Source: an uncultured Lachnospiraceae bacterium
Lineage (GTDB): Bacteria; Bacillota; Clostridia; Lachnospirales; Lachnospiraceae
Length of the DNA stretch: 64,000 nt
Assembly (NCBI GenBank): GCA_947363565.1
Contig: CANAPP010000007.1
Location: 1 to 64,000, forward strand
Direction of reading: 5' to 3'
Shown here: positions 9,453 through 18,469 of the stretch, piece by piece
Position numbering within the stretch: the first letter of the stretch is position 1
Layout: the number at the start of each line of letters is the position of its first letter
Notes under the pieces: generated by a model
The model's database searches: none
Told to the model about the DNA's origin: nothing
What the model saw: only the letters and a program-made list of their open reading frames with translations
Position numbers and translations under genes: made by a program

Positions 9453-10178
9453 ATGACTATCGCTATTATTGATGATTCTTCTAAGGACATCTCACTTTTA
9501 TACGAATACATCTGCCGCTACTGCAATGAGCACAAAATCCACGCAACCATAAAGACATTTACCAGCGAGCGGGATTTTCTTGGCGCTTTTAAAACCGAAA
9601 AGTATGACCTCGTCTTTCTCGACATTTTTATGCAGGATTTAAGCGGCATACAGGTCGCAAAGGAAGTAAAGAGGCTTAATCCCAGGTGCCAGATCATCTT
9701 TTCAACCTCGAGCAAAGAGCATGCGGTCAAGGCTTTCCGCCTTCACGCACTGGATTACCTGTTAAAGCCCTATACTTACGCACAGCTCGAGGATGCCCTT
9801 AACTGCTTTGAAAGCGCCGCCGCCAGATTCTCCCATTATATCGAGCTGAAGGAGGGGCGGTTTATGACGCGGATCCTGGTGACAGATATCATGTACGTGG
9901 ACTACTATAACCACTATATCCAGGTGCACACTCCATCGAAGGTTGTCCGCTCCTACATGTCCTTCGGCGACTTTTCCCCGATGCTGTCCGGATACGGACA
10001 GTTTTTGTGGTGCTACCGCAACTGTATGGTCAACATGGACTATGTGGACACCTGGGAGGATAATGATTTCATTCTCAAAAACGGCGAGCGCCTGCCAATC
10101 TTTAAATCCCAGAAAAGGGAGATCATCCAGGCCTACGCCAACTATATCTTTGATTACATAAACGGAGGTACAATCTGA
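9453..10178 (+). CDS. LytTR family response regulator (AgrA-like)
   Basis: MTIAIIDDSSKDISLLYEYI...YDLVFLDIFMQDLSGIQVAKEV...LDYLLKPY plus LytTR region ILVTDIMYVDYYNHYIQVHT; RBS ggagg. Confidence 0.9.
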   Translation: MTIAIIDDSSKDISLLYEYICRYCNEHKIHATIKTFTSERDFLGAFKTEKYDLVFLDIFMQDLSGIQVAKEVKRLNPRCQIIFSTSSKEHAVKAFRLHALDYLLKPYTYAQLEDALNCFESAAARFSHYIELKEGRFMTRILVTDIMYVDYYNHYIQVHTPSKVVRSYMSFGDFSPMLSGYGQFLWCYRNCMVNMDYVDTWEDNDFILKNGERLPIFKSQKREIIQAYANYIFDYINGGTI

Positions 10179-11503
10179 TGACAACTGCCCACATGATCAA
10201 TACCCTTTGCTTTATCGTCCCCTGCTTTGCCCTTTTGCTGCTCACCTTCAAAGATCACCTGCGCACCCCCGCCCTCCTGCATATCGCCGGTGCGATCCTT
10301 CTGTATCTGATCATTACCTTTTACGGCTCCAGTACGTATCTGTGCTATGCCTTATTTCCGCTGAAATACCTTGTCATCGGGCTGTCTACCATCATTCTCG
10401 GCGCAGTCATCTTTGACCTGGCGACGGGATACCGTTTGGGACACGGGATTTTTATCGTCGCCGTCGCCAAATGCTACGCGGAAAATATCACACTCCTTTC
10501 CATGTATACCTGCTTTTTGCTGCGGGGACGCCTTCCCTCCTTTGAAACCTTTGATTCCTTTGGGATCACGGCCGTCCTGATCGCCGTCACTTTTCCGCTC
10601 ATCTACCGATTTTACCGAAGATCACTGCGCCCTGCCCTGGACTATACCGCCTCCTTCTCCATCTGGAACCAGGTATGGATCATCCCCATCTGCAATAATC
10701 TGCTCTACAATCTTTTATTCTCCCTGTATATCTCCGGCCCTGATTCTACGCCGGACAGATTCTTTTTCTTTATCCCGCCGCTCTGGGTGCTCCTTACCTT
10801 CGCCACCTATATCCTGATCGTGCGGACTGTTGTGGTCATCAGCGAAAATGCTTATCTTTCCGAAAAACTGCATATCCTCGAGACAGTGTCCGCCTCCCAG
10901 CGGAAGCAGGCGCAGATCCTCCAGCACCAGATCGAGCAGACTGGCAGGCAGCGCCACGATATGCGCCACCACCTTCTTGTCATGGACACCTATATCAAGA
11001 CAAAAAACATCAAGGGACTTAACGCCTACATTAAAAATTACCGTTCCTCCCTGACGCCCCCGGCCGATATCTACTGTGAGAACCTGGCCTTAAATTCCCT
11101 GATCGGCTATTATAAAGAGCTGTCGGAGAGAAACGGCTGTACCTTCAGCGTATCCGTATCCCTCCCGAAAAGCTCGCTTCTTCCTGATATGGATCTGTGC
11201 GCCGTCGTCTCCAACCTTCTGGAAAATGCGGCTGAAGCCTGCGCCCGCATGACCACAGAGAAGCGTTTTATCCGTATGAAAATATCGGCGACCACCAATT
11301 CCCTGCTCGCCATCATCGTTGAGAACAGCTACGAAGGAGAGATCTTAAGATCCGGAAATATCTTCATTTCCTCCAAGAAAGAAGGGCGTAAGGGAATCGG
11401 CATCTCCTCCGTCCTCAATATCACCGAACAGTATCACGGGATATCCAAGTTCGAATACCAGGACCATGTATTTCAGGTATCCGTCCTTTTAAAGGTTAAA
11501 TAG
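10178..11503 (+). CDS. GHKL sensor histidine kinase (AgrC-like)
   Basis: Multi-TM N-terminus; RQRHDMRHHLLVMDTYI H-box; VVSNLLENAAEAC N-box; KGIGISSVLNI G-box; overlaps the regulator stop. Confidence 0.9.
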   Translation: MTTAHMINTLCFIVPCFALLLLTFKDHLRTPALLHIAGAILLYLIITFYGSSTYLCYALFPLKYLVIGLSTIILGAVIFDLATGYRLGHGIFIVAVAKCYAENITLLSMYTCFLLRGRLPSFETFDSFGITAVLIAVTFPLIYRFYRRSLRPALDYTASFSIWNQVWIIPICNNLLYNLLFSLYISGPDSTPDRFFFFIPPLWVLLTFATYILIVRTVVVISENAYLSEKLHILETVSASQRKQAQILQHQIEQTGRQRHDMRHHLLVMDTYIKTKNIKGLNAYIKNYRSSLTPPADIYCENLALNSLIGYYKELSERNGCTFSVSVSLPKSSLLPDMDLCAVVSNLLENAAEACARMTTEKRFIRMKISATTNSLLAIIVENSYEGEILRSGNIFISSKKEGRKGIGISSVLNITEQYHGISKFEYQDHVFQVSVLLKVK

Positions 11504-11597
11504 ACAAAAGTCAAACAGGGAAATGTGCTTGAATTTTGAAAGCGGCAGATGCATAATAATAGAAGAAACAATACATGTTCAGGGAGGATATGATGTG

Positions 11598-12272
11598 ATG
11601 GAAAAAGAAGCATTTGCACCTGCATATAAAGAGATATTCCCCTTCTGGGAGCGGATACCGGAGGCGGAAAGGGACTATATCTGCCGGAATTCCTATGCAT
11701 TTTCTTATCCAAAGGGGAAGAATATCCACGACGGCAGCGAATGCTCTGGGGTGATCGTCGTGCGTTCGGGAAGCATCCGGCTCTATCTTCTGTCAGACGA
11801 GGGAAAGGATATCACCCTTTACCGCCTGCACAGCGGGGACATGTGCATGCTGTCCGCCTCCTGCGTACTGGAGGCCATTACCTTCGATGTGTTCCTTGAT
11901 GTAGAGGAAGACAGCGATTGCTTGGTCATCAGCGGCCCCGCCTTCGCGGCAGCGGCAGACCGCAACCCGGAGATAAAGATCTTTGCCCTGGAGACTGCCC
12001 TCGGCCGGTTCTCGGACGTCATGTGGGTGATGCAGCAGATTCTTTTTATGAGTATGGATAAGCGGCTGGCCATCTTCTTGGCCGATGAATCGGCGCGCAC
12101 CGGCTCTGATATCATCCGGCTGACCCATGGGCAGATTGCCCTTTATATGGGTTCTGCCCGCGAGGTGGTCTCAAGGATGTTAAAATACTTTGCCAATGAG
12201 GGGATCGTGGAGGTTTCCCGCGGCGGTATCCATATCCTTGATAAGAAACGGCTCCGCCAATTCACCCGCTGA
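11598..12272 (+). CDS. Crp/Fnr family transcriptional regulator
   Basis: cNMP-like domain (SGVIVVRSGSIRLYLLSDEGKDITLYRLHSGDMCMLSASC) and HTH (LTHGQIALYMGSAREVVSRMLKYF). Confidence 0.9.
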   Translation: MEKEAFAPAYKEIFPFWERIPEAERDYICRNSYAFSYPKGKNIHDGSECSGVIVVRSGSIRLYLLSDEGKDITLYRLHSGDMCMLSASCVLEAITFDVFLDVEEDSDCLVISGPAFAAAADRNPEIKIFALETALGRFSDVMWVMQQILFMSMDKRLAIFLADESARTGSDIIRLTHGQIALYMGSAREVVSRMLKYFANEGIVEVSRGGIHILDKKRLRQFTR

Positions 12273-12339
12273 TGTCCGTGATACTCCTCTGCCAGCCCTT
12301 TAATCCCTTCTTCTGCCCTCTGCCAGCCCGCCGGAATTT

Positions 12340-13365
12340 TTATCCGCTGCCGCCGGATTTCTTCTCCTGCCCTTTGGCGATCGACAGATAAAGGCAAAAC
12401 CAGATGATGCAATGCGCCGCCAGAATAAATATATCTTTGGCAATCTCTGGCTGTCCATCCTTTGCCAGTTCCATCATTCCCTCAAAAGTCGCACTGGACG
12501 GTACAAGATAGCAAAGTATAGAGACAACGCCGTCTCCCCCCAGAAGCCAGGCAAGTAACGGCACTGCCATAAAGATGATCAGCATGATCTTGACGCAGGC
12601 CACACCGACCATAAGGTTTTCAGAAAATTTCCCGATAAACAGGCCCGCAAGCGCCGCCACAAAAGCAGAAAGGATGATCAGCGCCAGCATAAAAAGCGTC
12701 CCCTGAACGGACAGATGAAAACAGATACCGGCGGTAACAACGGAAGACAGACAACCAAAGGCAAAGCCCACAAAGATCTTCTGCAGCATATACTGGCCTC
12801 GGGCCATCGGCAATATCTGATTGATAAGATCAACGCCATTTTCCTTTTCCGCGATCATATTCATCGCGTTAAAGGTACATCCCATAAACATTGCAACGAT
12901 CAGCGTCATGACCGGGAATATATTCTGCAGTCCGGCCATGATATCCGGTCGTTTGTAAACTGTGACTTCCACTGACGCTTCCTCTCCCCGCTCCTCGTAT
13001 AATACGGGCAGCGTGTCAGCCGTCTGCCGGAATATATCTACCTCATCGCCGGATACCATCGTCCGGATGCCGCTGCCGCAGGCTTCTACACCGATGACAT
13101 TTGTAGAAGGTTCATTGACCGCGGCAACCAATTCCTCCTGCGTGCCATAGGCGGTCACTGTACCATACCTTTCAAGCCAGCATACCGTCCGGGCCGTCAA
13201 TTCATTTTCCAATACGCCAAAATGAAACTCTGCCACCGAAGAAAGATCGACCGTCCCGGAAAAGCGCAGTGCCAGCGCGACAATGATCGGCAGCACAAAA
13301 GACATCATACAAAACTTATCCTTCCAGACACTTTTAAACTGATAGGCTAATCCCCGCACGATCAC
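12340..13365 (-). CDS. ABC-2 type transporter permease
   Basis: TM-rich, large extracytoplasmic loop; GTG start overlaps the stop of the next permease. Confidence 0.8.
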   Translation of the reverse strand: MIVRGLAYQFKSVWKDKFCMMSFVLPIIVALALRFSGTVDLSSVAEFHFGVLENELTARTVCWLERYGTVTAYGTQEELVAAVNEPSTNVIGVEACGSGIRTMVSGDEVDIFRQTADTLPVLYEERGEEASVEVTVYKRPDIMAGLQNIFPVMTLIVAMFMGCTFNAMNMIAEKENGVDLINQILPMARGQYMLQKIFVGFAFGCLSSVVTAGICFHLSVQGTLFMLALIILSAFVAALAGLFIGKFSENLMVGVACVKIMLIIFMAVPLLAWLLGGDGVVSILCYLVPSSATFEGMMELAKDGQPEIAKDIFILAAHCIIWFCLYLSIAKGQEKKSGGSG

Positions 13366-14414
13366 CCCTCCTTTCCCATCTCTCTGCGGAATGCTGTCCA
13401 GACAGCCGCAAACAATAGGCCAATCCCGCAGGCACAAAGGATATAATACGACGGCCGGATAACCGGCGTCCCAAAGCAGGCTCCCTTAAGTCCCATATAG
13501 ATCTGATAGAAGGGGTGCCAGTCTATCCAGGCCATTTTCACGGAAGTGTTTGCCGACAGAAATACCGGCACCGATGCAAAAACTGCGATGACAAGGTACG
13601 CAAGAGAAAACTGCCGGAAATCAGGTAAAAGCATCGCACAGCCGAAGCCCGTAAGCGCCATGATAATAGACAAGATCCCGGTCTGCACCAACATAGCAGG
13701 CAGGATATCCCCCGCACCGTTAATCCCTACGTTAAGCGCAGTCATCAATGCCGCAAAAACCAGATCGGACAGCAAAAAAACGACTAACTTCGCCAGGATA
13801 AATAAGCTCCTTTTTAACGGCAGGATCGCATGGACACGGATAACCCCCATCTGCTTTTCTTTAAACAGCACCGATGCGATCCCAAGAAAACCGACAGCGA
13901 CGATCTCAATAAACAGCAGCTCGCAGCACATCTCCTTTTTCTGCTTCAGCTCTCTTGTATTCGTGCCGACAACCCTGGCACTGTGACGGCTTCCGGATCT
14001 TGGATACGGCTGCGCACTGTAACGGCTTCGCAGGACAAGAAGTGACCGCGCGTAGTCCGCCCGATGGCGGTCGACCTTCTCGCTCCCCGCATACATCACA
14101 ATCTTGGGCGTACTCAAGCTTGCGTCTATCCCTACGCCGTTCGTGTCCGCAGAAAGCGCTGCATCTAATTCCTCACGCGAGGCTACTGCCTTCACTTCCC
14201 CCGCCTTCCCGGCCGCCCCGGAAGCCTCCTGCCGCGTTCCTTCAGGGTCATACACGTATACATTGTAAAGCTTATCATTCATAAAGTTGACATAGCCGAA
14301 GTTGATGAACAATGTATATATGACCAGCGAACCAAAGGCAATAAAGAAAAATTTCCCGGATAACATCATCCGGATATCTTTTTTAAACAATACACAAAAG
14401 AGTTTTTTCATCAA
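13362..14414 (-). CDS. ABC-2 type transporter permease
   Basis: MMKKLFCVLFKKDIRMMLSGKFFFIAFGSLVIYTLFINFGYVNFM; TM-rich; overlaps the ATPase stop. Confidence 0.8.
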   Translation of the reverse strand: MMKKLFCVLFKKDIRMMLSGKFFFIAFGSLVIYTLFINFGYVNFMNDKLYNVYVYDPEGTRQEASGAAGKAGEVKAVASREELDAALSADTNGVGIDASLSTPKIVMYAGSEKVDRHRADYARSLLVLRSRYSAQPYPRSGSRHSARVVGTNTRELKQKKEMCCELLFIEIVAVGFLGIASVLFKEKQMGVIRVHAILPLKRSLFILAKLVVFLLSDLVFAALMTALNVGINGAGDILPAMLVQTGILSIIMALTGFGCAMLLPDFRQFSLAYLVIAVFASVPVFLSANTSVKMAWIDWHPFYQIYMGLKGACFGTPVIRPSYYILCACGIGLLFAAVWTAFRREMGKEG

Positions 14415-15259
14415 GACAGCCCCCTTCCGGTATACTGGATAAACATATCCTCTAAGGTTGGCTCTTCCGAGTGGATACTGATCACCTCGTCATGGGGAAA
14501 GAAAATACCTCTCTCTAATTCCGTAGTTTCCACTGTTTTTTCCCGGCGGCTGCCCTGATACAGATAGGCGATCCGAACACAGCGACTGCTGTTTTTCTCC
14601 TTTAATCTTTTCGGCATATCCAGTGCAGCAATATTTCCGTTGGTGATAAATGCCACCCTGTCGCAGAGCAGATCGGCATCCAGCATATTGTGGGTGGTCA
14701 AAAACACGGTAGTGCCCTTCTTTCGCTCTTCTTCTATGATCCTTCGGAATAACACAGCGCCGGAAGGGTCAAGCCCGCTGGTCGGCTCATCCAGAAATAA
14801 TAGCCTGGGATTGCTGATCAGCGTCCGTGCCATACTCACCCGCTGCCGCATACCCTTTGAATAAGAGGCGACCGGTTTTTTCAAAAAATCCGGCTTAAAC
14901 TCTAACTTTTCCAGGATTTCCCCGATATCCCGAAGCTGCCCCGAAGGATAGAAGGACGAAAAATATCTCAGATTGTCAAGGGCGCTTAGGTTGGCATACA
15001 GGTAGGGATATTCAAACAGGACGCCTATCTTCTCGAAAAAATCTGCTGTATGGGCCTTGGAAATCTCCTGCCCGAACAGCGACACATGACCACCGTGCCC
15101 CCTTAAAATCCCGGTGAGAATCTTCTGCGTCGTTGATTTTCCGGAGCCATTCGGCCCCAGAAATCCAAAAATCTCCCCATCCTCCACCGTAAAATCCAAT
15201 CCCTTAAGCGCTTCCTTATCCTTCCCGTAGGAAAAGGTCAGATTCCTAACTTCAATCAT
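14411..15259 (-). CDS. ABC transporter ATP-binding protein
   Basis: Walker A GPNGSGKST, signature YSKGMRQRVSMARTL, Walker B LLFLDEPTSGLDP. Confidence 0.97.
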   Translation of the reverse strand: MIEVRNLTFSYGKDKEALKGLDFTVEDGEIFGFLGPNGSGKSTTQKILTGILRGHGGHVSLFGQEISKAHTADFFEKIGVLFEYPYLYANLSALDNLRYFSSFYPSGQLRDIGEILEKLEFKPDFLKKPVASYSKGMRQRVSMARTLISNPRLLFLDEPTSGLDPSGAVLFRRIIEEERKKGTTVFLTTHNMLDADLLCDRVAFITNGNIAALDMPKRLKEKNSSRCVRIAYLYQGSRREKTVETTELERGIFFPHDEVISIHSEEPTLEDMFIQYTGRGLS

Positions 15260-15411
15260 TCGTCATTCCCCCATTTTCCGTACTCACCCTCTTTTTTCTC
15301 CTGCCGGCGCCTGCCCCACCATTTCATAAATCTAATCTTTAAGGGTATAGAAATCACCAGCACTGCGATGACCATCAACCACCAGTACCATTCCAGGCTT
15401 AAAAATGTCAT
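15256..15411 (-). CDS. 51-aa single-pass membrane ORF coupled to the ABC ATPase (not in supplied track)
   Basis: RBS AAAGGAGGAG; MTFLSLEWYWWLMVIAVLVISIPLKIRFMKWWGRRRQEKKEGEYGKWGNDE; TGA overlaps the ATG of the ATPase (ATGA). Confidence 0.75.
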   Translation of the reverse strand: MTFLSLEWYWWLMVIAVLVISIPLKIRFMKWWGRRRQEKKEGEYGKWGNDE

Positions 15412-15553
15412 GACTACTCCTCCTTTTTTGGCTTTCGCCCTTTGATAGAATGAATTTAAAAAACCAGGGTGAAGTCTGTGTGAGGCTTATGTGAAATCGC
15501 GGTGAAACCAACTGTGCAATCAGGCATGCCCATCCGTCCCGCTGCCGCAAAAA

Positions 15554-15588
15554 AACGGCTCTGCCCTGTGAGAAAAAGCAGAACCGTT
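15554..15588 (-). terminator. Rho-independent terminator after the sensor kinase gene
   Basis: Minus: AACGGTTCTGC-loop-GCAGAGCCGTTTTTTT. Confidence 0.85.
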
Positions 15589-15606
15589 AAGGCCATCTAT
15601 CCTGTA

Positions 15607-16686
15607 TTATCTGACGATGGGGATGGAAAAATAAAACTCTACGCCGTCCGAATGATTCCTTACGCCGTAGCTTAGCTGCTGCATGGACAGAACCTGCGCC
15701 ACGATAGCAAGGCCAAGGCCGGAGCCGCTACAGGGAGAAGTGCTGCCGCGGTAGAACTTTTCAAAAATCTTCCCCAGTTCTTCCTCAGGAATCGTACGTC
15801 CCTGATCATATAGCGAAAAATGCAGCAGATCATTTTCTTCCCGGAGACATAATTTCATGACGCCGCCCGGCCGCACATTTTTCCTCGCATTGATGATCAG
15901 GTTATCCAGCACCTGCTCCATCCTGAGCTTGTCTGTACAGACAAAAACTTTGTGTCCGGGCAGTTCATACTTAAGCTCAAAATCAGCAGCCGGCATATCG
16001 ATCAGCAGCCGTCCGGCGACCGTCTCTAAAAATTCCACAAAATCAAAACGCGAAAAGGCAAGCCCCGCGGCTCCTGTTTCTAATGCGGACAGATCTAACA
16101 GTGCCGTGATCAGATTATTCATCCGCTGGGTTTCCCCTATGATAATCTCCGCGTACCGTTGCTTTCCGGCCTCGTCCTCTTCATCCTGTAAACCTTCTGC
16201 GTAAGCACGGATAATCCCCAGCGGAGTTTTCATCTCGTGGGACAGATGATCTACCAGCTGTTTCCGCTCTGCCAGCAGCAGGCGTTTCTGCTCCACATCA
16301 GCTTCGAGCTGGCCGTTGGCTTCTTCCAGCTCTTTTAGGGTCTTTTGCAGATTTTCTGCCATGACATTAAGGCTCGCCGCCAGTGTCCCGAACTCATCAT
16401 GGGCGTCCACTCCGCACGGCGAAGAAAAATCAAGATCAGCCATCTTCCCCGCCGTCTCGACTAATCCGGCAATGGGTACCGAGATAAAGCGGTTCATCAG
16501 GAAATCAACCGCAAGGATCAGCCCTGCCACAAACAGCGCCCAGATAGAAAGGGACACATCCGAAGATACCGGAAGTTTCGCCGAAAAGATATAGGAGAGG
16601 ATCAGGAGCGCGCCGATGGCCTTCGACGCGATAAGGATCTTCTTTTGTATGGAATGGATACCCGGATAGATGCTTCTGCCTTTCAT
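15607..16686 (-). CDS. Two-component sensor histidine kinase (HAMP-HisKA-HATPase)
   Basis: VDHLSHEMKTPLGIIRAYAEGL H-box; SGSGLGLAIVAQVL G-box. Confidence 0.93.
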   Translation of the reverse strand: MKGRSIYPGIHSIQKKILIASKAIGALLILSYIFSAKLPVSSDVSLSIWALFVAGLILAVDFLMNRFISVPIAGLVETAGKMADLDFSSPCGVDAHDEFGTLAASLNVMAENLQKTLKELEEANGQLEADVEQKRLLLAERKQLVDHLSHEMKTPLGIIRAYAEGLQDEEDEAGKQRYAEIIIGETQRMNNLITALLDLSALETGAAGLAFSRFDFVEFLETVAGRLLIDMPAADFELKYELPGHKVFVCTDKLRMEQVLDNLIINARKNVRPGGVMKLCLREENDLLHFSLYDQGRTIPEEELGKIFEKFYRGSTSPCSGSGLGLAIVAQVLSMQQLSYGVRNHSDGVEFYFSIPIVR

Positions 16687-17351
16687 GCTTTCACCTCGAA
16701 TTTATAACCGGAACGGATAAGTGTTACGATATGCTTTCCCTCGCTCCCCAGCTTCTGTCGGAGCGTCTTGATATGCGTATCTACTGTCCGGGTCGTCCCT
16801 TCAAAATCATATCCCCAGATCCTGTTGAGCAGCTGCCCCCGGGAAAAGATCTGTCCCGGGTTCATGAGGAAAAGATAGAGCAGTTCATATTCTTTGTGCG
16901 TCAGCGCTATCTCCCGCCCATCCACAAAAACCTTATGGGAAGAAGGTATGATAGAGATCTTGCCTATATTCAACCCATCCGTCTGCCCGTATGAAGCGCG
17001 GCGGAACAGCGCATTCACCTTCGCCAGAAGAACCTTCGGGCTGAAAGGTTTTGTCACATAATCATCCGCACCGTACTCGTATCCTTTCAGCTTATCGCAC
17101 TCTTCACTCTTCACTGTCAATATAATGATCGGCATATTGCTCATCTCCCGCGCCATCCTGCAGACGGAAAAACCATCGATATGGGGGAGCATGATATCTA
17201 AGATCAGCAGGTCCATGGGATTATTTTTCAGTATCATCAGCGCGTCCACACCGTCGTCGGCCGTAAAGCAGGTGTGCCCGCCCCGCTGCATGTAAGTGAC
17301 AATGATATCCTGCATCTTTTTTTCATCTTCCACGATTAGAATCTTAGCCAT
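16683..17351 (-). CDS. OmpR/PhoB family response regulator (VanR-like)
   Basis: MAKILIVEDEKKMQDIIVTYMQ...LLILDIMLPHIDGFSVCR...ADDYVTKPFSP; winged HTH C-terminus. Confidence 0.93.
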   Translation of the reverse strand: MAKILIVEDEKKMQDIIVTYMQRGGHTCFTADDGVDALMILKNNPMDLLILDIMLPHIDGFSVCRMAREMSNMPIIILTVKSEECDKLKGYEYGADDYVTKPFSPKVLLAKVNALFRRASYGQTDGLNIGKISIIPSSHKVFVDGREIALTHKEYELLYLFLMNPGQIFSRGQLLNRIWGYDFEGTTRTVDTHIKTLRQKLGSEGKHIVTLIRSGYKFEVKA

Positions 17352-17476
17352 ATTCACATTCTCCGCTCTTTTCCTAGTGTCCGAAATATTTTCCAGTGAC
17401 AAATATAAACTTTACACCTGAACAATCAGCCTGATAAAACGGGAGAGACTTTTCGGAAACAGGGTACTCTTAAAAC

Positions 17477-17514
17477 CGGGGAGCCAGTGACCTGTACGAG
17501 CCACTGACTCCCCG
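17477..17514 (-). terminator. Terminator downstream of metA
   Basis: CGGGGAGTCAGTG / CACTGGCTCCCCG 13-bp stem (one mismatch) followed by GTTTTA on minus. Confidence 0.75.
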
Positions 17515-17534
17515 AAACCCTCATAAACACTGCC

Positions 17535-18455
17535 CTAGAACGGCGTCCCCTCCAGGTCATAAGGCGTCACCTGATATACATAGTAATTGAGCCAATTCGT
17601 ATATAGGTTATTGGCATGTGCCCGCCAGGTAAGGAGCGGCTTATTCTCCGCGTCATCGTCCGTATAATAATTTTTCGGCATCTCTATGGGCAGCCCTTTG
17701 GACAGATCCCGCTTATATTCCCCGTCAAGCGTCACCCGGTCATACTCTGGATGTCCCATCACGAAGATCTGCCGCCCGTCCTCGGCCATGGCAAGGAACA
17801 GCCCCGCCTCCTCAGACTCCGCAAGGACTGTCAGCCGCTCCTCCGCCCGGATCTTATCCATAGGAACCTCCGTATGGCGGGAGTGGGGCGCGAGAAACAC
17901 ATCGTCAAACCCTCGGACCAACGGAATCTTCCGGTTCATCACCTTGTGCCGGAACACGCCGAACACCTTTTTATCAAGCTGTACCTTGTCGATCCCATAG
18001 TGGTAATATATCCCCGCCTGGGCTCCCCAGCACAGGTGGATGGTCGAAGTCACGTGGGTCTTCGTCCACGCCATGATCTCCTTAAGCTCCTCCCAGTAAT
18101 CCACCTCCTCGAAAGGCATCTGCTCCACCGGCGCCCCGGTGATGATAAATCCGTCGAACTTACTTTTTTTGATATCCCCGAACTTTTCATAAAATTTATT
18201 CAGATGGCTGGTAGGTGTATTCTTCGACACATGGCCGGACACCGTCACAAACGTTACGTCCACCTGGATCGGCGTATTGGAAAGCGAACGCAGGATCTGA
18301 AGCTCCGTCTCCTCCTTAAGCGGCATCAAGTTAAGAAGCCCGATCTTAATCGGACGGATGTCCTGATGGGCAGCGCGGTGCTCGTCCATCACAAATATAT
18401 TCTCACTCTCCAGTATCTCCTTCACTGGCAAATCATTCTGCACACGAATCGGCAT
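17535..18455 (-). CDS. metA: Homoserine O-acyltransferase (MetA family)
   Basis: MPIRVQNDLPVKEILESENIFVM...LLNLMPLKEETELQILRSLSNTPIQV...HLCWGAQAGIYYHYGI. Confidence 0.97.
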   Translation of the reverse strand: MPIRVQNDLPVKEILESENIFVMDEHRAAHQDIRPIKIGLLNLMPLKEETELQILRSLSNTPIQVDVTFVTVSGHVSKNTPTSHLNKFYEKFGDIKKSKFDGFIITGAPVEQMPFEEVDYWEELKEIMAWTKTHVTSTIHLCWGAQAGIYYHYGIDKVQLDKKVFGVFRHKVMNRKIPLVRGFDDVFLAPHSRHTEVPMDKIRAEERLTVLAESEEAGLFLAMAEDGRQIFVMGHPEYDRVTLDGEYKRDLSKGLPIEMPKNYYTDDDAENKPLLTWRAHANNLYTNWLNYYVYQVTPYDLEGTPF

Positions 18456-18469
18456 AATCCATCCTCCCT

